DNA of 64,000 bases from Neocallimastix lanati (nom. inval.) (Eukaryota; Neocallimastigomycota; Neocallimastigomycetes; Neocallimastigales; Neocallimastigaceae): assembly GCA_016946835.1 (NCBI GenBank), contig JACVTC010000041.1, positions 513,501 through 577,500 of the forward strand. Direction: 5' to 3'. Made by a program: the position numbers and the translations under genes. The stretch's first letter is position 1, and every line of letters starts with the position of its first letter. The notes beneath the pieces are model-generated. The model was not told the origin of the DNA. It was given only the letters and a program-made list of their open reading frames with translations, and did not search any database. This document shows positions 14,001 to 24,384 of the stretch, piece by piece.

Positions 14001-15020
14001 ATGATTATGAAATTACAAAATTATTATTAAAGCGTTTAGATATTGACATTAATATTCGTGATATGAATGGAAATACAGCTTTTTACAGAGCTGCGGAAAA
14101 AAATAATACAGTTCTTATTAAACTATTTTTGAAGAGAGAGGATTTGGATATCAATATGACATATGGAAAGCAACAAAAAACAATTCTTATTCGAGCAATT
14201 GAACAAAATAATGTTGAAATTGCTTGTTTACTTTTAAAACGTCCTGATATCAATATTAATCATGTGGATAAGTTGGGTATATCAGCCTTTATGGTGGCTA
14301 TTCGTCAAGAATATATAGTAATTATAAAGATGCTTTTAGAGCACGAAAGAGGTCTAGACATTAATATCCAAGATCGTGACGGAGAAACGGTTTTAATGAA
14401 GGTAGTTCGTATGGGAAATATTAAGCTAATTAATTATTTATTAAAACAAAAGAACTTAGATATTAATAAGCAAACAAAGAAGGGAGAAACTGCTTTAATG
14501 ATAGCAGCTAAACTTAACAATTGTACCATTTGTAGTATGCTACTAAGCAGAAAAGATATTATCATTGATTTAAAAGATAACTATGAAGAAACCGCATTAA
14601 TGAAAGCTGAATATTTCCGTTGTGATAATGTCATTCGTTTATTGGAATCATATGGTGCTAAGAGATCAATAAACATAAATGAATTAGAAAGAACTGGTAA
14701 ATTTAAAAATTTTACTATATTTAATAATAATAAGAAAAAATAATAAAAAAAAAAAAGAAAAGAAAAAGAAAAAAAAAATATTACAATAATTATAATTATA
14801 AAAGAAATAATAAATATCAATAGTAATACTTTAAATAATAATAATATAATTAATAAATACTTTTTTTAACTTTTTATAATTTTTAAAATGCTAATTTATT
14901 TTTATTTTTTTATTTTTTTTTTTTTAATTTAAAAAATTAATATTTAAAGAACAACAACGTTATAGCCGATTAATTGATTTAATGATTGAAAAAAGACAAT
15001 CTTATTTCAAAAAAGAATAA
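9761..15020 (+). CDS. Ankyrin-repeat protein (five-exon model)
   Basis: I join five segments: 9761-10328, 10483-11013, 11553-13600, 13787-14696 and 14950-15020. Each junction has GT/AG borders and matching phase, giving 4128 nt and about 1375 residues. The N-terminal ~190 residues are an unrecognised, Leu-rich probably helical domain. Exon 2 and the middle of exon 3 are Asn/Lys/Ser-rich low-complexity sequence, interrupting a first ankyrin-like motif (YFGRTVLHVAI). From late exon 3 through exon 4 there are about ten ankyrin repeats with the recurring pattern DINxxDxxGxTxLxxAxxxxNxxxxxLLL. The short last exon encodes EQQRYSRLIDLMIEKRQSYF. Introns 1 and 2 begin GTAAA... and GTAAGC and run straight into long A tracts. 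Likely a protein-interaction scaffold; partner and location are unknown. RNA evidence is needed to confirm the joins. Confidence 0.75.
11020..11081. repeat. 62-nt poly-A homopolymer inside intron 2
   Basis: An uninterrupted A run starts six bases after the donor GT of intron 2 (11014-11015, GTAAGC). The opposite strand gives a spurious poly-Phe reading frame. Length is likely variable and hard to sequence precisely. Confidence 0.95.
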
Positions 15021-16274
15021 TATAATAGTATTATTCTTTTTTGAATTATTTTATTTAATTATATATTTAATTTTAAAAAAATTTTTTTTGCGCATATTAT
15101 ATTAAAATATCCAATTTTCAAAATCATAAATGTATATTAATATATATATAATGACAATTTAATATTATTTGTAGAATACATTTTATATCAATACATTCAT
15201 TTTATTAACACCATTAATAAAATTTTAAGTAACAATAATATATAAATTTATTAAATAAAATAAAATAAAATAAAATATTATATAATAATATAAAATCAAA
15301 CAATAATTAATATAATTAGATTTTGTAATATAAGTCATCTATTGATAAATGTATATACATATATATGAATATATATGTATAATAAAAATATATTCATATA
15401 TAATATTAATTGTAAATATAAAATTTAAAAATTTTGTTGTATTGAAAGATTAAAAAAATCTTCTGGATAAGCCATAGTACCTTTTAAAGTTTCACGTTTT
15501 TGAAACATTAATAAAATAAAATAAAAATAATCTAAATTTATAAAATGTTATAATTATTAATATCTAATAATTAAATTATGAATATATTCTTTTAATAAGA
15601 AAAAACATTATATATATATTTATAACTAATATTTTTATTTTTTTTTTTAAATAAATTTGATATAATAAATTTTAGACATATTTACTACGATATTAATTTC
15701 TGTTATTTTATTAATTCATCCTTAAATTAGATAATATAATACACATTAATATTGAATAAAAAGTTTTTGTATTAGATTTATATAATTTTTTTTTTTTTTT
15801 TTTTTTGTTTGTTTGTTTGTATGTTTTTTTGTTTGTATTTACATTAAAATTATATATTTTTTTAATATTATTTATTTGTATTTACTTAACATTAAAATTT
15901 TATATTTTTTTAATATTATTATTAAGATTCATAAAAATAAAGATATGTTTAAATTAAAAATAGATGAAAAAAAAATATGAAATTCATTAAATAAATATAC
16001 TAAAGAAATTATTTTATGTGTAAATAATAATATTGTTATTAATAAATTGAAACATAAAATTATAATAAAAAAAAATTACTATCAAATATATAATAAATTT
16101 GAATATTTGAAAAATTAACTGACAATTTTTATTAAAGTATTTGAAAACTCATTAAAATAATTCATAATAAATAAAAATAATATATTAATAATTAAATATG
16201 AAGTGTAATAAAAAAATTTTTAATAATTGTATTATAAAAGGTTATGTTATTTATAAGGGTTAAAATAAATTATT
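15021..16274. other. AT-rich intergenic region downstream of the ankyrin gene
   Basis: Apart from the short PFL relic annotated separately, I see no gene. There is a degenerate (TTTG)n tract near 15805-15835 followed by an imperfect duplication of ATTAAAATT..ATATTTTTTTAATATTATT (about 15843-15925). The rest is AT-rich without recognisable structure. Confidence 0.55.
15440..15512 (-). pseudogene. Short relic of a pyruvate formate-lyase gene
   Basis: On the minus strand this reads KRETLKGTMAYPEDFFNLSI. It aligns with [20 protein letters not shown] near the C-terminus of the two full-length PFL genes in this window. Nucleotide similarity is also clear by eye: TTCTGGAT, GCCATAG, GTTTCACGTTT and GAACATTAA-type blocks in the same order. 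One extra base shifts the frame just before KRETL. The remainder of the gene is absent. It lies in the same orientation as the left PFL about 6 kb away, so PFL copies have been gained and lost here more than once. Confidence 0.75.
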
Positions 16275-16532
16275 ATTGAATGGAATCGTGTATTTATTAA
16301 TGTGGCGTATTTTGTATGTGGCTTTTTTTAATAATCAAATAAATAATAATTAAATAAATACTAAATATTCTTTTTTTATATATATTATATATAATTTATT
16401 AATATTCAATTATAAAAATAACATTTTATAATTTCTTTTTAATAGAATATATTATTGTTTCTTTTGAAATAGTTATTTAATTATATTTAATTGAAAAAAT
16501 ATATAATTATTTCTTTTGAAATAATAATTATT
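16275..16532. repeat. Direct repeat, left copy, flanking MULE 1
   Basis: The sequence from ATTGAATGGA and GTGGCGTA through TTTATTAATATTCAATT and TTCTTTTGAAATA is repeated, with divergence, at about 19905-20180 on the other side of MULE 1. Together with the ATCTTAAAAATGTATGGCTT piece just outside the right TIR, matched at about 20197-20225, this indicates that MULE 1 sits inside one copy of a duplicated block whose other copy is uninterrupted. Confidence 0.65.
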
Positions 16533-16640
16533 GGGGAAGTTGCATTACGCCAATTTTTTTCACGTGATATATATATAAAAATGTGGCTATAGCTATATTA
16601 TGTTACATAATATTATTTTATTGTATTATTTTGTTATTTC
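16533..16640 (+). repeat. MULE 1 left terminal inverted repeat (108 bp)
   Basis: It runs from GGGGAAGTTGCATTACGCC through the CACGTGATATATATA block to TTTTGTTATTTC. It is matched by the reverse complement of 19700-19805 with only a few substitutions and small indels by eye. Confidence 0.85.
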
Positions 16641-16987
16641 TGTTAAAATAATCACATTTTATTTTATATTTTTATATTATTAATATTATATTTTTATATT
16701 CTTATATTATTATCAATATTATATTCTTATCTTATATTAATATTTTATTCTTATATTTTTATGTTGTGTAACATTTATCTATGTGTATTAATTGAATGTG
16801 GTTCATTTCGCCAATTTTTATAATACAAATTTTCAATACGCCATTTATTTTTAATGGCTTGTAAAATTTTTTGTTAACGCCATAAAAAATTTTAATAAAA
16901 TTATATGTAAAAAAAATAAATGTATAAATAAATAAACAAACAAATAAATAAATAAATAAAAAATGTAATAAGTATATAAAATAAAAA

Positions 16988-18310
16988 TAAATAGTAGAAT
17001 ATGAGTATAAAGTACAGATTGAATAAAATAAAATAAAATAAAATAAAATAAAATAAAATAAAATAAAATAAAATAAAATAAAATAAAATAAAATAAAATA
17101 AAATAAAATAAAATAAAATAAAATAAAATAAAATAAAATTAATAGTAGAATATTAAATATAAAGTACAGATTGAATAAAATAAAATAAAATAAATAGTAG
17201 AATATAAATATAAGTAGAGATTGAATAAAATAAAATAAATATCTAATATTTTTTTTTATTAAAGAATATTACAGATCAATGTTTTAGAAATGAAAATTTT
17301 TTACATTTTTATTGTATTCAATTGATGATGTAATTTAATATATAAAACAATGTTATTGATTGTTAATAATCTCATTAAATATAAATGATTTTTTTGCTTT
17401 CTAACATATATAATTAAATAAAACATTTTATTTTTAAAAATAAATTGTCTTTAATATTCTTTAATTAAAAATAATAATAAATATTTACTTTATTTTATTT
17501 TATATACTTGTACTTTTATATTATTACATTCAATATTTATTTTATTTTATTTTATTTTATTTTATTTTATTTTATTTTATTTTATTCAATCTGTACTTAT
17601 ATTTATATTCTACTATTTATTTTATTTTATTTTATTTTGTTCGATCTGTACTTTATGTTTAATATTCTACTATTTATTTTATTTTATTTTATTTTATTTT
17701 ATTTTATTCAATCTGTACTTATATTTATATTCTACTATTTATTTTATTTTATTTTATTTTTTTTATTCAATCTGTACTTATATTTATATTCTACTATTTA
17801 TTTTATTTTATTTTATTTTATTTTATTCAATCTGTACTTATATTTATATTCTACTATTTATTTTATTTTATTTTATTTTATTTTATTTTATTTTATTTTA
17901 TTTTATTCAATCTGTACTTATATTTATATTCTACTATTTATTTTATTTTATTCAATCTGTACTTATATTTATATTCTACTATTTATTTTATTTTATTTTA
18001 TTTTATTTTATTTTATTCAATCTGTACTTATATTTATATTCTACTATTTATTTTATTTTATTTTATTTTATTTTATTTTATTTTATTCAATCTGTACTTA
18101 TATTTATATTCTACTATTTATTTTATTTTATTTTATTTTATTTTATTTTATTTTATTTTATTTTATTCAATCTGTACTTATATTTATATTCTACTATTTA
18201 TTTTATTTTATTTTATTTTATTTTATTTTATTTTATTTTATTTTATTTTATTTTATTCAATCTGTACTTATATTTATATTCTACTATTTATTTTATTTTA
18301 TTTTGTATAC
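16988..18310. repeat. Inverted-orientation minisatellite in MULE 1
   Basis: The core is ATAGTAGAATAT(A/G)A(G/A)TATAA-GTACAGATTGAATAAAA spaced by variable (AAAAT)n tracts. Three units read in this orientation at about 16988-17240. About eleven units read in the opposite orientation at about 17585-18310 (TTCAATCTGTACTTATATTTAT followed by TCTACTATT). The pure (AAAAT)n tract at about 17025-17138 and the (ATTTT)n tracts between right-hand cores vary in length. The two blocks face each other and could pair into a hairpin or cruciform. A reading frame across the right block (17508-18386) is a repeat artefact. Confidence 0.9.
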
Positions 18311-18460
18311 TTGTACTTACTATTACATTCTTTATTTATTTATTTTTTTTTTACAAATAATTGAAAAACTAATTTTTCAAAATTAGTATTTAGAATAATA
18401 TTGGATAATTAATATAATAATTTTAATTATATAATTAAAAAATATTTATAAAAATATAGA

Positions 18461-19495
18461 AATGGAAGAAAATCTAATTATTGATGTAAATGAGTCTAAC
18501 AAAGGAAAAAAATAAATTATTAATAATAAAAAATATAAATTTAATTTTTTATATATAAGAAAAGATAATTCAAAAGTTTATGTACAGAAATAAATGTAAA
18601 TCTTTTATTATTTTAAATAAGAAAGAAATCTTAAAATATGATAGTTCACATAATCATCCTGAAAAAGAATACGACGTATCTCTATCTATAATGAAACATA
18701 AAATTAAAGATGGAATTGAAAAAAGTTCAATTCCTTATGGTATAAAAATAAAACCCCTATATAATAAAATTTCTAAAGAAATGAGATTTATATGTTCGGA
18801 ATATAATTCAATTAAATCCCAAATATCAAGAAATTTAAATAAAAACTACCATCCAATGTAACAACATTTACTGAAATTCATAATGAATCTAAATATTATA
18901 AAACAATATAAAACAAAGTGAGGTGAAAATTTTATGATATTCAAAAAATATTAATTTAATAATTTTTCAATCTCCTTTTCAAGTAAAATTATTTAGGGAA
19001 TATAATAATGATATATTTGTTGATGGTACATTTTATATTGCCCCTAAATTTAGTTATCAATTATTTATTACAAGAACTTACGCTAAAGAATTAGATAGTT
19101 TTTACACTACTTCTTTTGCAATATTACAAAATAAAGAACAAGAAATATATAAAATATTTAAAAAATTAAAAAAAAAATGCTAATACATGTAACAATAATA
19201 TTATAGTTTCAGAATCAACAGTTATTTAAATAATTTATTTCCAACAATACCATCTTATTATGAATTAATAGATAAATTAAATAAACTTAAACATTTACCA
19301 TATTATGATTATCAAAGAAAAATAAGAGGAATTTGGAAAATAAAAAAAAGAGCAATAAATAAAGCTAATGAAATCAGTGTCTTAATTGAACACTACAAAA
19401 ATATTGAAACCAAGTTAATTGATACTAAATATGATAGAAATAATACTATTAATTTGTGGTTTGATTGTTTAACTGATTTAAATAATATAATATAA
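18461..19495 (+). pseudogene. MULE transposase remnant (MULE 1)
   Basis: The fragment starting at ATG 18461 soon hits a stop. The next open piece (18580-18861) encodes a FLYWCH-type zinc-binding segment (NKCKSFII... SSHNHPEKEYD) and EYNSIKSQISR. A further piece around 18960-19180 retains the motif VDGTFYIAPK, which carries the first catalytic Asp of MULE transposases. Then the central region is missing. The C-terminal part (about 19222-19495) reads YYELIDKLNKLKHLPYYDYQ and ends LWFDCLTDLNNII, matching the C-terminus of the other copy. Frame breaks and the central deletion make it inactive. Confidence 0.8.
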
Positions 19496-19699
19496 ATATT
19501 ATTTTATAATAAATAATTAAAAAATGAGGGATAACCAAACGAAATAATCAAAATTCTGTCATTCAAAAATTTAATTTATAAAGCTAATTAAATATATACA
19601 GTTTAAATAAATTTTCAAATACGTCTCTATAATTAATAATTTTATCATTATAATTATATGATTTATTTAATTATTCACTTAATAATTAATTTAAAAAGT

Positions 19700-19805
19700 G
19701 AAATAACAAAATAATACAATAAAATAATATTATGTAGCATAATATAGCTATAGCCACAAATTTATATATATCACGTGAAAAAAATTGGCGTAATGCAACC
19801 TCCCC
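19700..19805 (-). repeat. MULE 1 right terminal inverted repeat (106 bp)
   Basis: Reverse complement of 16533-16640. It ends GGCGTAATGCAACCTCCCC at 19805 and contains the same TCACGTGA-type palindrome core. Confidence 0.85.
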
Positions 19806-20356
19806 TGTATAGAGTATCTTAAAAATGTATGGCTTTATTTAAAAAAATTATATACCACATGCCACATTGCGAATTACACAATTGAGAAATGCACGACGAT
19901 CCCCTATTGAATGGAGGGAGAATTGCATTTCTCTAAGTGGCGTAGTATTGAAATATTGCGTTTCGCCAGGTTGCATTTCGGCAAGTGGAGTGTTGATATA
20001 AACAAATGAATAAATAAATAAATATTAATTCAAAATAATAATTAAATAAATAATATATATATATATTCTTTTTTTTTATATGTAATTTATTAATATTCAA
20101 TTGTAAAAAATAATTTTTCTTTTTAATTCTTTTTTAATAGAATATATTATTATTTCTTTTGAAATAATTATTATTTATATATTTATTTATGACTATATAG
20201 AATATCTCAAAAATGTATGGCTTCAATTATTATAAGCTTCTATTGTTTTTTTTTTTTTTTTATTTTATTTTATTGATGGTAATTTTTGAAAATATTATGA
20301 TTTTAATTAATTATTTAGTTAAATTTTCATAAGGGGTGCTTTATTCATTTCGTATA

Positions 20357-20394
<38 letters not shown>

Positions 20395-20674
20395 GTATTA
20401 TGTAAATTAAAAAATATACTTTTATTTAAAAAAAAATAATAAAATTTCAAAAGAGTGCTTTATTCATTTCGTATATATTATTATTATTATTATTATTATT
20501 ATTATCATGTAATTTATAAAATATACTTTTATTTTAAAAAAAATAATAAAAATAATTAATGAATCAAAAATTAAACAAAAATATGGAATAATTATGTTTT
20601 TATTGTATTTCAAAATTGAATCAAAATATATGAAAATTATATTAATAATAAACTATAATCAATTATAAATTGTA
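19806..20674. repeat. MULE-end-like debris and tandem repeats left of the inverted duplication
   Basis: At 19850-19990 there are several MULE-terminus-like words (GCCACATTGCG, GTGGCGTA, GCGTTTCGCC, TTGCATTTCGGC) in both orientations, suggesting nested element ends. About 19905-20180 is the second copy of the direct repeat that precedes MULE 1. At 20336-20550 a 119-bp unit (GTGCTTTATTCATTTCGTAT, an (ATT)n run, then AAAATATACTTTTATTT) occurs twice in tandem. No gene is seen. Confidence 0.6.
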
Positions 20675-21025
20675 AATTATTCATTTAATCAATAAAAATT
20701 TTAATAATTTATAAAATATAAAAATTAGAAAACAATTTAAAAAAATTTATATTCAACGCTTTAATTATTACTATTTTGATATATGAAAATATTTTTTGTT
20801 TAATATTTTATTTAATTATTATATAATTAAAATCACAAATAATAGATAGAAATGTTTTCTTAATTTATTTAGTTTTATTAATATATATTTTTTACTATCG
20901 ATACATTACATGTAATACATTTAAAAATTATAAACAATTCTTTTCTTTATTTATAGATAAGAATGTTTATTTAATAAAAAAAAATAAAAAATAATAATTT
21001 ATTATTATTATTATTATTATTTTTA

Positions 21026-21094
<69 letters not shown>

Positions 21095-21354
21095 TTATTA
21101 TTTTATTATTTTTTTCTTTTTTAAAATAAAAAAATTATTACGATATTATTTATAATTATAAAAATTTATTTATTAAATATTTATTTTTTTTAAGATTTAC
21201 TCATTCATTTATTTGAGTTGATATGGGTTGGCATGATTTAAAAAAAATTTATTGAATTAATTTAATGAATTTATTTATTTATATATTTTTATTTTTATTT
21301 AAACCTTTTATTGTATTTTATTTTAATTTTATTTGACTTTATATTTTATTTTAT

Positions 21355-23784
21355 TTACATTTTTTCATGGAAGGTACGAGCAATAACTTCCTTTTGTTGA
21401 GCTGGGGTTAATTTAACAAAGTTAACAGCATATCCTGAAACACGAATAGTAAGATTTGGATAGTTTTCTGGATGTGCCATAGCATCTTCTAAGGTTTCAC
21501 GTTTAAGAACATTAACATTAAGATGGTGAGCTCCCTTGGTGAAGTAACCATCTAATAAACCTGAAAGATTACCTTGACGTTCTTGTAAAGTTTTACCAAT
21601 AGTGTTTGGAACAATAGAGAAAGTATTAGAAATACCATCCATACAAGAATCATAGTTAACTTTAGCGACAGATGAAAGAGAAGCAACAGCACCAGAGAAT
21701 TCACGACCGTGCATTGGATTACAACCTGGTGCAAATGGTTGACCAGCTTTACGACCATCTGGAGTAGAACCTGTCTTCTTACCGTAAACAACATTAGAAG
21801 TAATAGTAAGAATAGATAGGGTGTGGGTAGCACCACGGTAAGTTGGTGTTTTTCTTAATTTGTTGATAAGCTTATCAGTAACAGTTTTAGCGAAGAAATC
21901 AACACGATCATCATCATTACCGAATTTTGGGAAATCTCCTTCAACCTTGAAATCAACTGTTAAACCAGTTTTTGGATCACGAATTGGTGTAACCTTGGCA
22001 TATTTAATAGCTGAGAAAGAATCTGCAACAACAGAAAGACCTGCAACACCAAATGCCATAAGACGACGAACATCGGTATCGTGAAGAGCCATTTGAAGAG
22101 ATTCATAGCAATATTGATCATGACAGAAGTGAATAACATTCATGGTGTTAACGTAAAGCTTGGCAATCCAATCCATAGCCTTATCATAAGTTTCCCACAT
22201 CCAATCGAATGGAATTGGTCCTTCTGGAACTGGTCCGAAATCTGGTCCTACTTGTTTACCAGTTCTTTCATCCTTACCATGATTAAGAACGTAAAGCATA
22301 AGCTTGGCAAGATTACAACGAGCTCCAAAGAATTGCATATCTTTACCAATTCTCATGGCTGAGACACAACAAGCAATTCCATAATCATCACCAAATCTGG
22401 CAGACATAAGAGCATCAGATTCATATTGAATAGATGAAGTATCAATGGAAACCTTAGTAGCGAAATCTTTAAAGTTCTTTGGAAGAGCCTTATTCCAGAG
22501 AACAGTGATGTTTGGTTCTGGAGCTGGACCTAAGTTGTAAAGTGTATTAAGAACACGGAAGGAAGTCTTAGTGACTAAAGTACGACCATCACTTCCCATA
22601 CCACCAAGAGACATAGTAACCCAAGTTGGATCACCAGCAAATAAATCATTATATTCTGGGGTACGTAAATGACGAGCGAAACGTAACTTTAAGATAAGAT
22701 TATCTACAATTTCTTGAGCTTCGGATTCTGTAATAACTCCATTCTTTAAATCGTTTTCGAAGAAACAATCGAGGAATGCATCAACACGACCAAGAGACAT
22801 GGCTGCTCCATCTTGTTCCTTAATAGAACCTAAATAACCAAAGTAAACAAATTGTGTAGCTTCTTTGGCATTCTTGGCTGGCTTAGAAATATCAATACCA
22901 TATGATTTAGCCATTTGAGTAAGTTGTTTAAGAGCTTTAACTTGATCAGCAACTTCTCCAATTAACTTCATGGTTGGTTCATCCATTTGTTTCTTTTGAA
23001 GTTCGGCCTTATCTTTTTCCTTTTGGGCAATAAGACGATCAGTACCATAAAGAGCAACACGACGGTAATCACCAATGATACGACCACGACCATAACCATC
23101 TGGTAAACCAGTCATGATAGCATTAGAACGACCAGCTCTCATTTCCTTTGAGTAAATATCAAAAACTGCTGTATTGTGAGTCTTACGGTAGTCGGAGAAA
23201 ATGTGTTCAACTTCCTTATCCATTGGAACATTAACAGCCTTAAGTGCATTCTTGACCATGTTAACACCACCAAATGGTTTAATAGCTCTCTTAAGTGGAA
23301 CATCTGTTTGATAACCGTAGATGACTTCATTTTCTTTATCAAGGTAACCTGGCTTGTGAGAAGTAATAGTAGATGGAGTATGTGGATCAACATCATATAA
23401 ACCACCATTAGCACGTTCCTTGGCTAAGTATTCTTCAGCTTTAGCAAAAAGTTTTTTAGTTTTTTCAGTTGGACCAGCAAGGAAAGAGCCATCACCTTCA
23501 TATGGAGTGTAATGTTTCTTAATCCAACCTTCAACATCAATTTCACTCTTGGCAGCTGCATCCTTAGTAATACTTGGAGCTTGAGTAGCGTAAGTTTTAG
23601 TTTGGACAGATGGGAAGGAAGACTTCTTTGAAGTCTTAAGACCACTAGTGGTCATTGGAGTGGTATGGAAACCACGAGATGATTTACTGATTCTAATACC
23701 AGCAATCTTAGTAGCAGCAACAGCATTAACTGAAACTGATTTAGCAATAGCGTTATTAACTTCACATAAAGTTAAACTTTCCAT
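21355..23784 (-). CDS. pfl: Pyruvate formate-lyase (left copy)
   Basis: Glycyl-radical enzyme converting pyruvate and CoA to acetyl-CoA and formate. In anaerobic fungi this supports mixed-acid fermentation in hydrogenosomes and/or cytosol. The 809-residue protein shows the adjacent catalytic cysteines in [15 protein letters not shown] (about residues 474-475) and the C-terminal glycyl-radical loop RVSGYAVNF (Gly about 785). Compared with E. coli PflB (760 residues) it is longer at the N-terminus, with a Ser/Thr/Lys-rich, acid-poor stretch to about residue 75 consistent with a hydrogenosomal targeting sequence. The ATG follows an A-rich leader and no intron is seen. Codon use is much less AT-biased than in neighbouring ankyrin and transposon genes, as expected for a highly expressed gene. 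A PFL-activating enzyme is not in the window. Its protein is identical to that of the right copy. Confidence 0.97.
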   Translation of the reverse strand: MESLTLCEVNNAIAKSVSVNAVAATKIAGIRISKSSRGFHTTPMTTSGLKTSKKSSFPSVQTKTYATQAPSITKDAAAKSEIDVEGWIKKHYTPYEGDGSFLAGPTEKTKKLFAKAEEYLAKERANGGLYDVDPHTPSTITSHKPGYLDKENEVIYGYQTDVPLKRAIKPFGGVNMVKNALKAVNVPMDKEVEHIFSDYRKTHNTAVFDIYSKEMRAGRSNAIMTGLPDGYGRGRIIGDYRRVALYGTDRLIAQKEKDKAELQKKQMDEPTMKLIGEVADQVKALKQLTQMAKSYGIDISKPAKNAKEATQFVYFGYLGSIKEQDGAAMSLGRVDAFLDCFFENDLKNGVITESEAQEIVDNLILKLRFARHLRTPEYNDLFAGDPTWVTMSLGGMGSDGRTLVTKTSFRVLNTLYNLGPAPEPNITVLWNKALPKNFKDFATKVSIDTSSIQYESDALMSARFGDDYGIACCVSAMRIGKDMQFFGARCNLAKLMLYVLNHGKDERTGKQVGPDFGPVPEGPIPFDWMWETYDKAMDWIAKLYVNTMNVIHFCHDQYCYESLQMALHDTDVRRLMAFGVAGLSVVADSFSAIKYAKVTPIRDPKTGLTVDFKVEGDFPKFGNDDDRVDFFAKTVTDKLINKLRKTPTYRGATHTLSILTITSNVVYGKKTGSTPDGRKAGQPFAPGCNPMHGREFSGAVASLSSVAKVNYDSCMDGISNTFSIVPNTIGKTLQERQGNLSGLLDGYFTKGAHHLNVNVLKRETLEDAMAHPENYPNLTIRVSGYAVNFVKLTPAQQKEVIARTFHEKM

Positions 23785-24347
23785 TTTAATTTTTATTTGC
23801 TTTAATAAATTATTTTATTATTAAATTTTATTTATAATAAAAAAAATATTTTTAATATTGGTATATTAAGAATTATTATTAATAAAAATAAATTCTTATA
23901 TTATTTTTAATTATTATTTGTTAATTAATATTTGTTTATTAATTTGATGATGAAAAAAAAAAAAAAAAAAAAAAAAAAAAGAATTTTTTAGGTCTTTATA
24001 TACTTTAAACAAATTTTAAAATTTATAAAATTTTTATTATTGGTTACACATAATATGGACAGATATAATATTGTATAAATTAATAATTAAAAATAAATAA
24101 ATAATTAAAAATAAATAAATAAATAAACATTTTTTAATTATATAATATACAATATATTATAATAATTATATATTGTAATATATTATAAAATATATATTAT
24201 GCAATTTAAATAAATAGTATGGTATATTCATTTTTTATTAATTTTTTAAAATTCGTAAAAAAATCCTTAATTAATTAAATGAAATATACATATCCTATTT
24301 GAGAAATTTTTAATTTTTATTTTTCATTAATTAGTTTTTTAAAATTC

Positions 24348-24384
<37 letters not shown>

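Larger units (their letters stand above)
16533..19805 (+). mobile_element. MULE DNA transposon 1 (decayed, long TIRs)
   Basis: The element is bounded by long inverted repeats beginning GGGGA(A/G)GTTGCATTACGCC at both ends. Inside are an inverted minisatellite (about 16988-18310) and a broken MULE transposase (18461-19495). No clean target-site duplication is visible outside the TIRs (flanks ...ATAATTATT and TGTATAGAG). It is non-autonomous now, because the transposase is interrupted and lacks its central part. Assignment to MULE rests on homology to the transposase at 37.4-38.7 kb. Confidence 0.75.

Noticed and set aside
17585..18310. Regularly spaced repeats that superficially resemble a CRISPR array
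   Set aside because: Spacers are all (ATTTT)n of variable length rather than unique sequence, no cas genes are present and the DNA is eukaryotic.
17508..18386. 292-codon reading frame rich in Leu, Phe, Tyr and Ile
   Set aside because: It is a translation of the (ATTTT)n minisatellite; the period and content follow the DNA repeat exactly, with no protein features.
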